From the NCBI RefSeq assembly GCF_000153925.1, contig NZ_DS264344.1:157714-221713 (forward strand): a stretch of DNA of 64,000 bases, given 5' to 3'. Position 1 is the first letter of the stretch. Each line of letters starts with the position of its first letter. Origin of the DNA: [Ruminococcus] torques ATCC 27756 (GTDB lineage: Bacteria; Bacillota; Clostridia; Lachnospirales; Lachnospiraceae). Made by a program: the position numbers and the translations under genes. Under the pieces are notes generated by a model, which was not told where the DNA came from, ran no database searches, and worked only from the letters and a program-made list of their open reading frames with translations. Shown piece by piece: positions 9,342 to 18,800 of this stretch.

Positions 9342-9545
9342 TTATTCTGACATTGATTTGATTCTGCCAAAAAGACTGATCAAGTATAAGCCGCACAAAC
9401 CTACTAGCGTATAAATGATCCTGGAAAGCCAGCTCATATTCCCGCATATAAATGCCACCAGATCAAATCTGAACACCCCTATAAGAAGCCAGTTTACGGC
9501 GCCTATAATAACGAGTGTCAGAGCTGTATTGTCAAACCATTTCAT
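9342..9545 (-). CDS. Small two-helix membrane protein, DUF378 family
   Basis: 67 residues with two hydrophobic helices. The sequence pattern ALTLVIIGAVNWLLIGVF followed by FDLVAFICG and ISRIIYTLVGLCGLYLI-like segments is characteristic of the DUF378 family (YuzA-like), whose function is unknown. A GGAGG box is placed 7 bases before the ATG at 9545. It is monocistronic and divergent from the HlyD-like gene. Confidence 0.88.
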   Translation of the reverse strand: MKWFDNTALTLVIIGAVNWLLIGVFRFDLVAFICGNMSWLSRIIYTLVGLCGLYLISLFGRIKSMSE

Positions 9546-9684
9546 GTTATTTCCTCCTTTATCATCTCAATATTTGTAACAATTCAGCTACCAATATTTT
9601 TTATTATGTCCATAAAAAGTGGAAATATACTAAAAAAAATGATATACTAGCAACGCCAGAAAAAAGCAGGAGGTGTATACTGAA

Positions 9685-11097
9685 TTGTCATCCAAAAAAA
9701 ATAATTCAGTCAATATAAAAAAATATAAAACAAAAAGAGAATTCAATCTCGGTATCTTTCTTTTTGCAATCGTGTTTATTTATTTGGTTGTAACAATTAT
9801 TTTGTATTTTACTGGAGACCGGATCTCTGTTTATGAAGTACGGGAAGGCAGCATTGTGAAAGATAATTCTTATACCGGACTTATTATTCGTAAAGAGACG
9901 GCTGTAACTGCCGAATCATCCGGTTATATAAGCTATTATCAGGCCGAAAACAGTAAGATCAAGCGCGGAATGAATATTTATGCCCTTTCCCCTGAAAAGC
10001 TTGATACAAGCAGCAAAACAGACTCCACACAGGGAGAACACACAGAAGGTCAGTCCATAACAGTAAATCCTGAAGTCAGTTCTGCGATTACCCTTCAAAT
10101 ACAAAATTTTATCGAAGGGTATCGTGCAAATGATTTCGGTTCGGTATATTCGCTGAAATCTGAAATCACTACAATGCTTCAAAACGAATTCAGCGCGACC
10201 CGAACAGAACAACTTGGAGCAGTGATTGCCGCAAGCGGTCTGGATGTGTTGTCTTATCAGGCACAGCAGGATGGCATTGTAGCCTTCACAGTCGATGGAT
10301 ATGAAGGATTGACTACTGAAACATTTACTGAATCTGCTTTTGATAAAACAAAATATGAAGTTTCTTCTTTATCCGATGAAACGAAAGTTAAAGCAGGAGA
10401 TCCTGTTTACCGGATGATCACAAGTGAAGATTGGTCGGTTATCGTTCCTCTTTCAAAAGAAACAGCTATAAAGTTAAAACATGAAGATGTATCCGGAATA
10501 AAAGTACGGATGGACAAAGACAGCGAAACTCTTTGGGGAAAACTTACTGTTATCGAACGGCAAGGAAAATATTACGGTCAGCTTGATTTTGATAATTCAA
10601 TGATAAGATATGCCGAGGAAAGATTTTTAAATATAGAATTGATCATGGAAGATGAAAGCGGATTAAAAATCCCGAAATCTTCTGTAGTTAACGAGAAATT
10701 TTTTATCATTCCGAAAGAATACATTACGACAGGCGGAAACAGCAGCGCAAGCGGTGTAATGCTTGCAAAAGAGAATGGGAGCGCCGTATTTCACGCCGTA
10801 AATATTTATGACATTTCTGAAAATGGAGACGTTTTTGTCAGCAAGCAGGATTTAGAAGATGGAAGCGTACTCGTTAAACCGGAGTCATCCGATACATTTG
10901 TAGTCGGAAAAACAAAAAATCTGCAAGGTGTATATAATATCAATAAAGGATATGCCGTATTCAGAAAAGTAAGTGTTCTCTGTGAAAACGACGAATATTA
11001 TATCGTGCAGGAAAACGAACCGTATGGTCTTTCTAATTATGACCATATCGTGCAGGAAGGTTCAAGCGTAAATTCAAATGATGTCGTATTTCAATAA
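9685..11097 (+). CDS. HlyD-like membrane-anchored protein of the sepF cluster
   Basis: 470 residues. A basic cytoplasmic N-terminus and one membrane helix (about residues 22-44) lead into a large extracytoplasmic region. The segment VREGSIVKDNSYTGLIIRKE followed by GYISYYQAENSKIKRGMNIY looks like the biotinyl-lipoyl domain of HlyD family adaptors, and DPVYRMITSEDWSVIVPLS like the beta barrel. No ABC transporter partner is adjacent, so an efflux role is not supported; a cell-envelope or division role is inferred from the conserved position before yggS and sepF. AGGAGG at 9668-9673 favours TTG 9685 over GTG 9673. A possible -10 TATACT is at 9643-9648. Confidence 0.7.
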   Translation: MSSKKNNSVNIKKYKTKREFNLGIFLFAIVFIYLVVTIILYFTGDRISVYEVREGSIVKDNSYTGLIIRKETAVTAESSGYISYYQAENSKIKRGMNIYALSPEKLDTSSKTDSTQGEHTEGQSITVNPEVSSAITLQIQNFIEGYRANDFGSVYSLKSEITTMLQNEFSATRTEQLGAVIAASGLDVLSYQAQQDGIVAFTVDGYEGLTTETFTESAFDKTKYEVSSLSDETKVKAGDPVYRMITSEDWSVIVPLSKETAIKLKHEDVSGIKVRMDKDSETLWGKLTVIERQGKYYGQLDFDNSMIRYAEERFLNIELIMEDESGLKIPKSSVVNEKFFIIPKEYITTGGNSSASGVMLAKENGSAVFHAVNIYDISENGDVFVSKQDLEDGSVLVKPESSDTFVVGKTKNLQGVYNINKGYAVFRKVSVLCENDEYYIVQENEPYGLSNYDHIVQEGSSVNSNDVVFQ

Positions 11098-11145
11098 AAT
11101 CTAAAAAATAAAACTTTTAACTATTCGGAAAGAGGAGAAATAAAA

Positions 11146-11838
11146 ATGCTTAAAGAAAATCTAAAGACGGTGGAAGAACGAATACAATCGGCATGTAAAA
11201 AAGCCGGAAGAAAACGAGAAGAAATTACTCTGATCGCCGTAAGCAAAACGAAGCCTCCTCATATGCTTCAAGAAGCTTACGATCTCGGAGTGCGAATCTT
11301 CGGCGAGAACAAAGTTCAGGAAATTCGTGAAAAGTATGAAGTCTTGCCAAAAGACATTGATTGGCATATGATCGGACATCTTCAGACAAATAAGGTAAAG
11401 TATATTGTCGATAAAGTAAAATTGATCCACTCTGTCGATTCTTTTAAGTTAGGAGAAGTAATCGAAAAAGAAGCTGCCAAACAAAATCGCATAATCGATA
11501 TTTTACTTGAAGTGAATGTTGCTCAGGAGAGCAGTAAATTTGGATTAAAGACAGAAGAAGTTATTCCATTAATGGAAAAATTTTCGCAATTACCACATAT
11601 ACGTGTAAAAGGGCTTATGACAATAGCTCCATTTGTCGAAAATCCAGAAGAAAACCGTGCAATTTTTGCAGATTTACATAAATTATATGTTGACATTAAG
11701 CAAAAAAACATTGATAATGGTACTGTGAGCATACTTTCAATGGGGATGACCAATGATTATGAAGTTGCAATCGAAGAAGGAGCAACTATGGTCCGTATCG
11801 GAACAGGAATCTTTGGTGCCAGAAATTACAATATCTGA
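11146..11838 (+). CDS. yggS: PLP-binding homeostasis protein YggS/PROSC
   Basis: 230 residues, full family length. YggS-type proteins bind pyridoxal phosphate and help to control free PLP and amino-acid pools. The PLP lysine lies in ITLIAVSKTKP; other family segments are GENKVQEI, WHMIGHLQTNK, GLMTIAP and LSMGMTNDYEVAIEEGATMV with RIGTGIFG at the end. AGAGGAG precedes the ATG. Its place directly before sepF is widespread in Gram-positive bacteria. Confidence 0.95.
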   Translation: MLKENLKTVEERIQSACKKAGRKREEITLIAVSKTKPPHMLQEAYDLGVRIFGENKVQEIREKYEVLPKDIDWHMIGHLQTNKVKYIVDKVKLIHSVDSFKLGEVIEKEAAKQNRIIDILLEVNVAQESSKFGLKTEEVIPLMEKFSQLPHIRVKGLMTIAPFVENPEENRAIFADLHKLYVDIKQKNIDNGTVSILSMGMTNDYEVAIEEGATMVRIGTGIFGARNYNI

Positions 11839-11962
11839 TGTAAGATCTGGGATGAAAGTATAACATGGCAGAAGACTTGTCCGACAGAATAGCTGTAGTC
11901 TTAGAGCCGTGAAAATAATAAAATTGCGCGAGCATATGCAGCGCAAGATAGGAGTGTAAAAA

Positions 11963-12511
11963 ATGGGTGTATTTGATAAATTTCTGGACATTATGAAACT
12001 GAACGACGATGATTATGATGATGATTTTTATGATGAAGAAGATGAATATTTCGACGATGAGGAATTTGATGAAAAACCTGCCCGTCGTTCTTTGTTCGGA
12101 AAGAAAAATACGAAGGAAGAATCTTTTGATGATTTTGATATGGAAGAGGAAAAGAAATTTCAGCCTGCTTCCTCAAGCAAGGTGACTCCGATGAGACATC
12201 CTGCATCCAGAAAGGGTGGAAATATGGAAGTTTGTGTTGTAAAACCAAGTTCTGTTGACGATTCCCGCGAAATAACAGAGACATTGCTTTCAGGACGCAC
12301 TGTTATCCTGAATCTTGAAGGTATGGATCTTGAACTTGCTCAGCGCATCATTGATTTTATTTCAGGCGCCACATTTGCAATTAACGGTAATCTTCAGAAA
12401 ATTTCAAATTACATATTCCTTGTAACACCGACAAATGTTGATATTTCCGGTGATTTACAAGATCTTCTCGGCGGTTCGATGGAAACACCGAGTGTGAAAG
12501 GAAGATATTAA
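11963..12511 (+). CDS. sepF: Cell division protein SepF
   Basis: 182 residues. SepF tethers FtsZ to the membrane and bundles its filaments. Residues 1-12 (MGVFDKFLDIMK) form the amphipathic membrane-binding helix. A very acidic linker (about 14-75, many D/E) leads to the SepF core (about 88-170): VVKPSSVDDSREITETLLSG, VILNLEGMD and QRIIDFISGATFAINGN. In the 124-base gap before it, TTGCGC and GCGCAA (11923-11945) form a short hairpin. A GGAG box at 11951 precedes the ATG. Confidence 0.95.
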   Translation: MGVFDKFLDIMKLNDDDYDDDFYDEEDEYFDDEEFDEKPARRSLFGKKNTKEESFDDFDMEEEKKFQPASSSKVTPMRHPASRKGGNMEVCVVKPSSVDDSREITETLLSGRTVILNLEGMDLELAQRIIDFISGATFAINGNLQKISNYIFLVTPTNVDISGDLQDLLGGSMETPSVKGRY

Positions 12512-12518
12512 TTCAGAT

Positions 12519-13319
12519 ATGGGAAGCGGCAATCTTGAGAAAGATCAGTATCTTCTGGAAAAGCGTTTTATTGAATTATCCAGAAATGCATATCAAAGAG
12601 ATTTTATCACATACTCTGATTTTCTGAATCTAAATGAACAAAATATACTGCATACGCTGCCGAAAGAAAATTTGTTTACACAAATACTTACTTTCGGCGG
12701 ATATGGCATGGCAGAGCGTCAGATGGCTGCATTTATCCCTGATGCTCTTTATTTGCGTTGCGGAAAAAAGGAGCTCGATCCTGCTTTGATAAGATATCCT
12801 TTCAAAGCTCTTCAGGTCCTTCCGTTAAACCGAAAATTTTCAGAAGATCTCACACATAGAGACTATCTGGGATCAATTCTTAATTTGGGTATTGACCGGT
12901 CAAAAACCGGAGACATTCTTATTGAAAATAATACAGCGATTTTATTTGCACATGATGATATTGTATCTTTTTTATGCAGTGAGCTGACACGGATTCGGCA
13001 CACATCGGTCAAAACAGAAGAACTTCCTTCATTTGACATTCAATATACGCCCAAATATGAAGAACTCACGGGAACCGTTGCGTCAGTTCGACTTGATAGT
13101 TTATTATCACTTGCATTTTCATCTTCCCGGACAAAACTTAGCGGATTGATTGAAGGCGGAAGAGTCTTTGTTAACGGGAAACTTATTACAAGTAATGGCT
13201 ACCAGCCAAATGAAGGTGATCTTATCTCTGTTCGCAAAATGGGAAAATTTCGTTTTGCAGGAATCGGAAATAAAACCAGAAAACACAGAATATACGTCAG
13301 GATACAGAAATATATTTAG
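12519..13319 (+). CDS. ylmH: S4-domain RNA-binding protein YlmH
   Basis: 266 residues. YlmH is an RNA-binding protein linked to division and, in Bacillus, to ribosome rescue. The N-terminal part (about 1-170) has RDFITYSDFLNLNEQ and ILTFGGYGMAERQMAAF; the C-terminal S4 domain spans about 185-250 (VRLDSLLSLAFSSSRTKLSG, EGGRVFVNGKLI). The ATG has only a weak ribosome site, perhaps coupled to sepF 7 bases upstream. DivIVA, often found after ylmH, is absent: lspA follows directly. Confidence 0.9.
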   Translation: MGSGNLEKDQYLLEKRFIELSRNAYQRDFITYSDFLNLNEQNILHTLPKENLFTQILTFGGYGMAERQMAAFIPDALYLRCGKKELDPALIRYPFKALQVLPLNRKFSEDLTHRDYLGSILNLGIDRSKTGDILIENNTAILFAHDDIVSFLCSELTRIRHTSVKTEELPSFDIQYTPKYEELTGTVASVRLDSLLSLAFSSSRTKLSGLIEGGRVFVNGKLITSNGYQPNEGDLISVRKMGKFRFAGIGNKTRKHRIYVRIQKYI

Positions 13320-13334
13320 AGATGGAGAAACACA

Positions 13335-13874
13335 ATGGCTTTGCAAAAAGAAAATCCGAAATTTCGTTTATTTAAAAGCTATATTATAGCATTTTTTTGG
13401 ATAGGAACAGCAATTTTTATAGATCAGATTACAAAATATTTTGCAGTGGCGTATCTGAAAAATAATCATGCAAAAGTTTTGATAGACGGTGTTTTTGAGC
13501 TTCAATATCTTGAAAACCGAGGTATGGCTTTTGGAATACTTCAAAATAAACAGTTTTTATTTGTCGTTGGCGCTCTGGTTATATGTGGAGCGATTCTCCT
13601 CATATACGGGAGAATTCCATATACAAAAAAGTATATGCCTCTTCGTATCTGTTCGATCCTTTTGATCGCCGGGGCTGTCGGAAATCTGATCGATCGGGTA
13701 AGACTAAATTATGTTATCGATTTCTTTTATTTTAAATTAATCGATTTCCCGATTTTCAATGTGGCAGACTGCTATGTTGTCGTGGCATGCATTATTTTCG
13801 CTTTTTTGATTTTATTTTATTATAAAGAAGACTCTGATTTTGATTTTCTGCGCAAACAAAAAAATCGGATTTGA
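13335..13874 (+). CDS. lspA: Lipoprotein signal peptidase (signal peptidase II)
   Basis: 179 residues, four membrane helices. LspA cleaves the signal peptide from diacylglyceryl-modified prolipoproteins. Conserved blocks are FIDQITKYFA, ENRGMAFGIL, the first catalytic Asp in GAVGNLIDRV and the second in FNVADCYVVV. GGAG lies 7 bases before the ATG. It sits 15 bases after ylmH and before rluD; lspA-rluD adjacency is very widespread. Confidence 0.96.
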   Translation: MALQKENPKFRLFKSYIIAFFWIGTAIFIDQITKYFAVAYLKNNHAKVLIDGVFELQYLENRGMAFGILQNKQFLFVVGALVICGAILLIYGRIPYTKKYMPLRICSILLIAGAVGNLIDRVRLNYVIDFFYFKLIDFPIFNVADCYVVVACIIFAFLILFYYKEDSDFDFLRKQKNRI

Positions 13875-13932
13875 TCAGATAAAATCAGTCTGCACTGCAA
13901 TTTAACCTATAAAACAGAAAGGTTCGTATATT

Positions 13933-14844
13933 ATGGAACAGATTAAATTTACAGCCGATCGCAGCGGGGAAAGGATTGATAGATTTTTGAGTGAAAATCT
14001 TGAGAACCTTTCCCGTTCTTATATTCAAAAACTGCTAAAAGACGGCAAAATTTCCGTCAATCAAAGCTCGGTCAAACCCAACTATAAAATCAGTGAAAAC
14101 GATAAGATCGAAGTTTTTATTCCGGATCCTGAAGTATTGGATATTCTTCCCGAGAATATTCCGCTTGATATTTTATACGAAGACAGTGATATCCTTATTG
14201 TTAATAAACCCAAGAATATGGTCGTTCATCCGGCGCCGGGGCATTATGAGCACACTCTTGTAAATGCAGTAATGTATCACTGCAAAGATAATCTGTCCGG
14301 AATTAACGGTATACTTCGTCCGGGAATCGTACATCGAATCGACATGGATACAACAGGTTCGCTTTTGATATGCAAAAATGATAAGGCGCATCAGATCATA
14401 GCAGAACAGCTAAAAGAACATTCGATTACCCGACGATATCATGCGATCGTTCATGGAAAGATAAAAGAAGATAACGGAGTGGTAAACGCTCCTATCGGAA
14501 GGCATCCCATTGATCGAAAAAAAATGAGTACGAAAGCAAAGAACGGAAAACATGCAGTTACCCATTATACCGTCCTGCGCAGATTTAAAGATTATACTTA
14601 TATCGAATGCGAACTGGAGACAGGACGAACCCACCAGATTCGTGTTCATATGGCAAGCATTGGACATCCCATTCTAGGAGACAGTATGTATGGTCCGTCA
14701 AAATGTCCGTTTAAACTTCAGGGTCAGACATTACATGCAAAAGTTCTTGGAATCACTCATCCTTCCACAGGGAAATATATCGAAGTCGACGCACCTCTTC
14801 CGGAATATTTTAATAAACTTCTCAAACAATTAGAAGAACGCTGA
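13933..14844 (+). CDS. rluD: RluA/RluD-family 23S rRNA pseudouridine synthase
   Basis: 303 residues. An N-terminal S4 domain (about 12-75, GERIDRFLSENL, LLKDGKISVN) is followed by the catalytic domain. The catalytic Asp is in IVHRIDMDTTGSLL; most homologues have HRLD, so the Leu to Ile change is mild and unlikely to matter. ETGRTHQIRVHMASIGHPI and GDSMYG complete the family signature. Members convert uridines of helix 69 or nearby sites to pseudouridine. An AAAGG box precedes the ATG. Confidence 0.93.
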   Translation: MEQIKFTADRSGERIDRFLSENLENLSRSYIQKLLKDGKISVNQSSVKPNYKISENDKIEVFIPDPEVLDILPENIPLDILYEDSDILIVNKPKNMVVHPAPGHYEHTLVNAVMYHCKDNLSGINGILRPGIVHRIDMDTTGSLLICKNDKAHQIIAEQLKEHSITRRYHAIVHGKIKEDNGVVNAPIGRHPIDRKKMSTKAKNGKHAVTHYTVLRRFKDYTYIECELETGRTHQIRVHMASIGHPILGDSMYGPSKCPFKLQGQTLHAKVLGITHPSTGKYIEVDAPLPEYFNKLLKQLEER

Positions 14845-14883
14845 TTTTGTTGAAGGAAAAAAGAAAAGAAAATAGAAATTTGA

Positions 14884-14912
14884 TTGTATTTTTCTTTGTT
14901 TTTAGTTATAAT
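14884..14912 (+). promoter_or_regulatory. Promoter of the cytidylate-kinase-like gene
   Basis: TTGTAT (14884-14889) and TATAAT (14907-14912) are separated by 17 bases and lie 78 bases before the next start codon, in the gap after rluD. Confidence 0.7.
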
Positions 14913-14989
14913 ACTCACATATAGTTCATTTGTATATGTATTTTTTATGCAAAATCACATATTGTTGACGTAAAGGAGAGTGACCTTAA

Positions 14990-15637
14990 ATGAAAACAAA
15001 TACGATCATTACTATTGGAAGAGAATTCGGAAGTGCCGGCCGGGAAATCGGATATAAAGTAGCCAAAGAATTCGGAATCAAACTTTATGACAAAGAAATG
15101 CTGGCCCGTGCAGCAAAAGAAAGCGGAATCTGTGAAGAAATATTTGAATCACATGACGAAAAACCTACAAGCAGTTTTCTCTATTCACTAGTAATGGATA
15201 CATATTCAATGGGATATTCCGGAAACACCTATACAGATATGCCGATCAATCATAAGGTTTTTCTTGCACAGTTTGATGCAATCAAAAAAATCGCAGATGA
15301 AGGACCTTGTATTCTTGTCGGAAGATGTGCAGATTATGCACTTGAATCATATAAAAATGTAGTAAGCGTTTTCATTCATGCCGATCTTGATGCAAGAATA
15401 CGCCGTATTGCAAGGATCTATAATCTGACGGATGCGAAGGCAAAAGATATGATCTTAAAAACAGATAAAAAACGAGCAGGTTATTATAATTATTATACAA
15501 ATAAAAAATGGTCCGACTCAAAAAGCTACGAACTTTGTCTTACAAGTTCCGAACTTGGCATAGACGGAACGGCGAATGCGATTATTGACTATGTAAAACT
15601 AAAAGAAAGTATTGCGAAAGAAAGCAAACGAATTTAA
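14990..15637 (+). CDS. Cytidylate kinase-like protein (Cytidylate_kin2 family)
   Basis: 215 residues. The P-loop ITIGREFGSAGREIGYKVA replaces the usual GxxxxGK[ST] form, a mark of the Cytidylate_kin2 family (PF13189) found widely in Clostridia and Bacteroidetes. Further blocks are FGIKLYDKEMLARAAKESGI, CILVGRCADYAL and a lid-like run of basic residues at RIRRIARIYNLT. Family members are presumed NMP kinases, but their substrate is not established, so this is not called Cmk. GGAG precedes the ATG; it has its own promoter and terminator. Confidence 0.85.
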   Translation: MKTNTIITIGREFGSAGREIGYKVAKEFGIKLYDKEMLARAAKESGICEEIFESHDEKPTSSFLYSLVMDTYSMGYSGNTYTDMPINHKVFLAQFDAIKKIADEGPCILVGRCADYALESYKNVVSVFIHADLDARIRRIARIYNLTDAKAKDMILKTDKKRAGYYNYYTNKKWSDSKSYELCLTSSELGIDGTANAIIDYVKLKESIAKESKRI

Positions 15638-15664
15638 ATAAAGAAACTTAGAATAACTTAAAAA

Positions 15665-15725
15665 GCCCGAAAACTATAAAACCGATCTTGAAATTAAGAT
15701 GATGTTTTATGATTTTCGGGTTTTT
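15665..15725 (+). terminator. Terminator after the cytidylate-kinase-like gene
   Basis: CCCGAAAACTATAAAAC pairs with GTTTTATGATTTTCGGG with one imperfect pair, followed by TTTTTATT. Confidence 0.85.
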
Positions 15726-15752
15726 ATTGTGTAATTTCATAATTTTTATTCA

Positions 15753-15781
15753 TTGATTTTAGTTGATTTGTGTAGTATCAT
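15753..15781 (+). promoter_or_regulatory. Promoter of the GH84 gene
   Basis: TTGATT (15753-15758) and TATCAT (15776-15781) with a 17-base spacer, 55 bases before the start codon and just after the preceding terminator. Confidence 0.6.
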
Positions 15782-15835
15782 TAAAATAATAGGTAATTTT
15801 TGTATGAAATAACGAAAAAGGAGCGGGAACATTTT

Positions 15836-18800
15836 ATGAAAAAGCTGAAACTCTTTAGGAAAATCAAAAGCATATTGAGCATTTTGCTCATATCACTACT
15901 TATCATACCTCTATGCAGCGGTATCGGAATTCATGCCAAGGAAAAAAACACAGAATCAAACGAATATAAAATTTATCCGATTCCTCATTCTGTTGTATAT
16001 GATAACGAACAATTTGTGATGTCAGATAGAGTTCATGTTGTCTTCGAGGAAGGTATAGATAAAGCTACACAGAACTTTTTGGAAGAAGTTATAACAGACT
16101 ATGGGAAAACAGTTGTACATTCTGAAGAGATCGTCAACGGAGAAACTACGATCCTGTTGGGAATAAAAGGTTCCAATGGAAAAGCGGACAGCTATATCAA
16201 TAAAAATACAACGATTAAAACGTCTGATCTTTTCAATCGAACTGATTCATATATACTTAGCGCCAAAGAAAATATTATCTCAATCGTAGGAAAAGATACC
16301 GACAGTACATTTTTCGGTATCGCTACGTTACAGATGATGCTTACATCTTATGAAGATCCAGCCCTTCGCAGCGTACAGATCGAGGATTTTTCTGACATAC
16401 AATATCGAGGATTTATTGAAGGCTTTTACGGAGGGTGGGATTATAAATCACGGGAAAGCCTTATGAGATTTGCACGTGATGTTAAAATGAACCATTATAT
16501 TTATGCATCAAAAACTGATCCTTATCATACATCAAAATGGGGAGAACTTTATCCGCAAAGCGAAATCGATCAGATACAAAAACTTGTAAAAGTAGGTGAA
16601 GAGACAAAATGTTACTATACATGGTCCGTACATATTTCGGGATTTTTCACCAATTTAGATACATCGAATGAAACCGCCTATAATGAACGGTATCAGAAAC
16701 TACTTGCAAAATTCCGTCAGCTTTATGACGCAGGCGTTAGAAAATTTGACATTTTAAATGACGACTTCGGACAAGGAACTCATGAAGATGTAGTAAATCT
16801 TTTAAATAAGCTGACAAAAGAATTCATTATTCCAAACAACTGCAAGCCGATCACTTACTGTATGCAGGGATATAACAAAGCATGGTCAAAAGAGGCTGAA
16901 TTAAGTGCATTAAAAAAACTTGACAAGTCAATTATCCTATATTGGACAGGTGATGACGTAAACTCGCCGATCACACAGGAAACAATCGATTATGTTTCAG
17001 AGAAAACAGGACACAAAGTTTGTTTCTGGCTGAATTATCCGGTAAACGAACATGGAAAATCAGGACTTTATCTTGGAGATATCACACATTACGCCCGCGA
17101 TGGCATAACAGGACTTACAGGAGCTGTCTCAAACCCTTCCCGCTTTGCACAGAGTAATAAAGTCGGTCTGTTCCAGCTTGCATCACTATTCTGGAACAAT
17201 ACTAATTACACTGCAAACGCGCAAACTGTTTGGCAGGATGCATTCCGTTATCTTGAACCTGAAGTACAGGACGCTTACTTTAAAATTGCATCTAATGTTA
17301 CAAACTGTCCTCGTTCCGTACGTGTACCGCAAGGCTTTCCGGAATCAGAATATCTGAAAGAAAAGCTTGAAAATGTTACAGCTAAAATCAGTAATGGAGA
17401 GAACTTGAAAAATGATAAAGAAACGGCAGCTTTAAAATCGGAATTTGAATCTATTCTTGCTGCAATCGAAACATTTAGATCAACATGTGACAATGCTGAT
17501 TTAAAATCAGAATTAGATCCATGGCTGAAATCACTGCAAGATATCGCTTCAGGCGGAAAGGCAATTATCGAAAGTATCATTGCTATTCAAGAAAAAGACA
17601 TAGATACAGCTTGGGAAACGTTTGCAACAGCAGGCAAGGCGCTACAAACATGGAATACATATCCGACAGCAGAAGGAGTAAAAGAAGGCGCAGAAGCAGG
17701 AAGTAAACGTATCCAACCGTTCGTATCGAAAGCAGCCGCAACGGCAAAAAATAAATTAACACCGTTTTTCGATCCTGATAATACGAATGTAATTCCTTCG
17801 TTTTATGCAGTTCTTGCAGGTGTAAAACGAACAGATGATACTGTTTCCGCAAAATTATTTGACAAAGATCCATCAACTGCCGGCGAATGGAATCAAAACC
17901 AAAAGATAGGAGATTACTATGGCGTAGATTTAGGTCGTGTTATCCCTGTAACAGATATTACAATTCTTCAGGGAGCATCAGAAACTGATCATGACTATTT
18001 CCACAATTTCGTTTTAGAATATTCTGAAACAGGTGAAGACGGTTCATGGGTCACAATTCAGGAGTACAAAGAAACAGATGAATCACATAAAATAGAAAAA
18101 ACAGGGTTAAACATAAATGCACGCTATGTGCGTCTGCGTCTTACCAAGACAGGAACGACAACTCCGAACAAAGCAAATTATTGGACAAAAGTACGCGAAT
18201 TTACAGTAAATAAGAAATTTACTGACGGGGAACGTATTTATACAAATATTGAAAAATTAAAAGAGACTCCGATCCACATTTACGAAAACGAATTTCGTAT
18301 AAGAGACATTAAGGATTTAGAATTAAAACCGAATGAATATGTCGGTATCAAAATGACCTCCCTTGTCTCAGTGTCTGATATTTTTTCCGAATCAGACGAA
18401 TTTGAAAAAGCAAAAATACAATATTCAACAAATGGAATTGAATGGACAGATGCGAAAAATTTCAAAGGGCCACAACCGATGCGATATGTCCGTCTTGTCA
18501 ATCAGACAAATGAAACGCTAAAAGGATCATTGACAAAACTAGGTATTTCCGTAAATAATCTTAAGATCACACCGAAGATGAGCGAAACAAGTTTTACAAA
18601 TCCGCTTAAAGAAGGTACGTGGGAGAATATGTTTGATGGAGATTTTACAACCCATGCCTGGACGAATCAGGGTCAAAATAATGGCGGATACATTATTATA
18701 GACCTCGGAACTTCAACACCGCTTTATGATGTTACAATCGTCACAGCGGATGGAAAACCTCATTTATACGATGCAGATATACAAATCTCCTCTGATAAAA

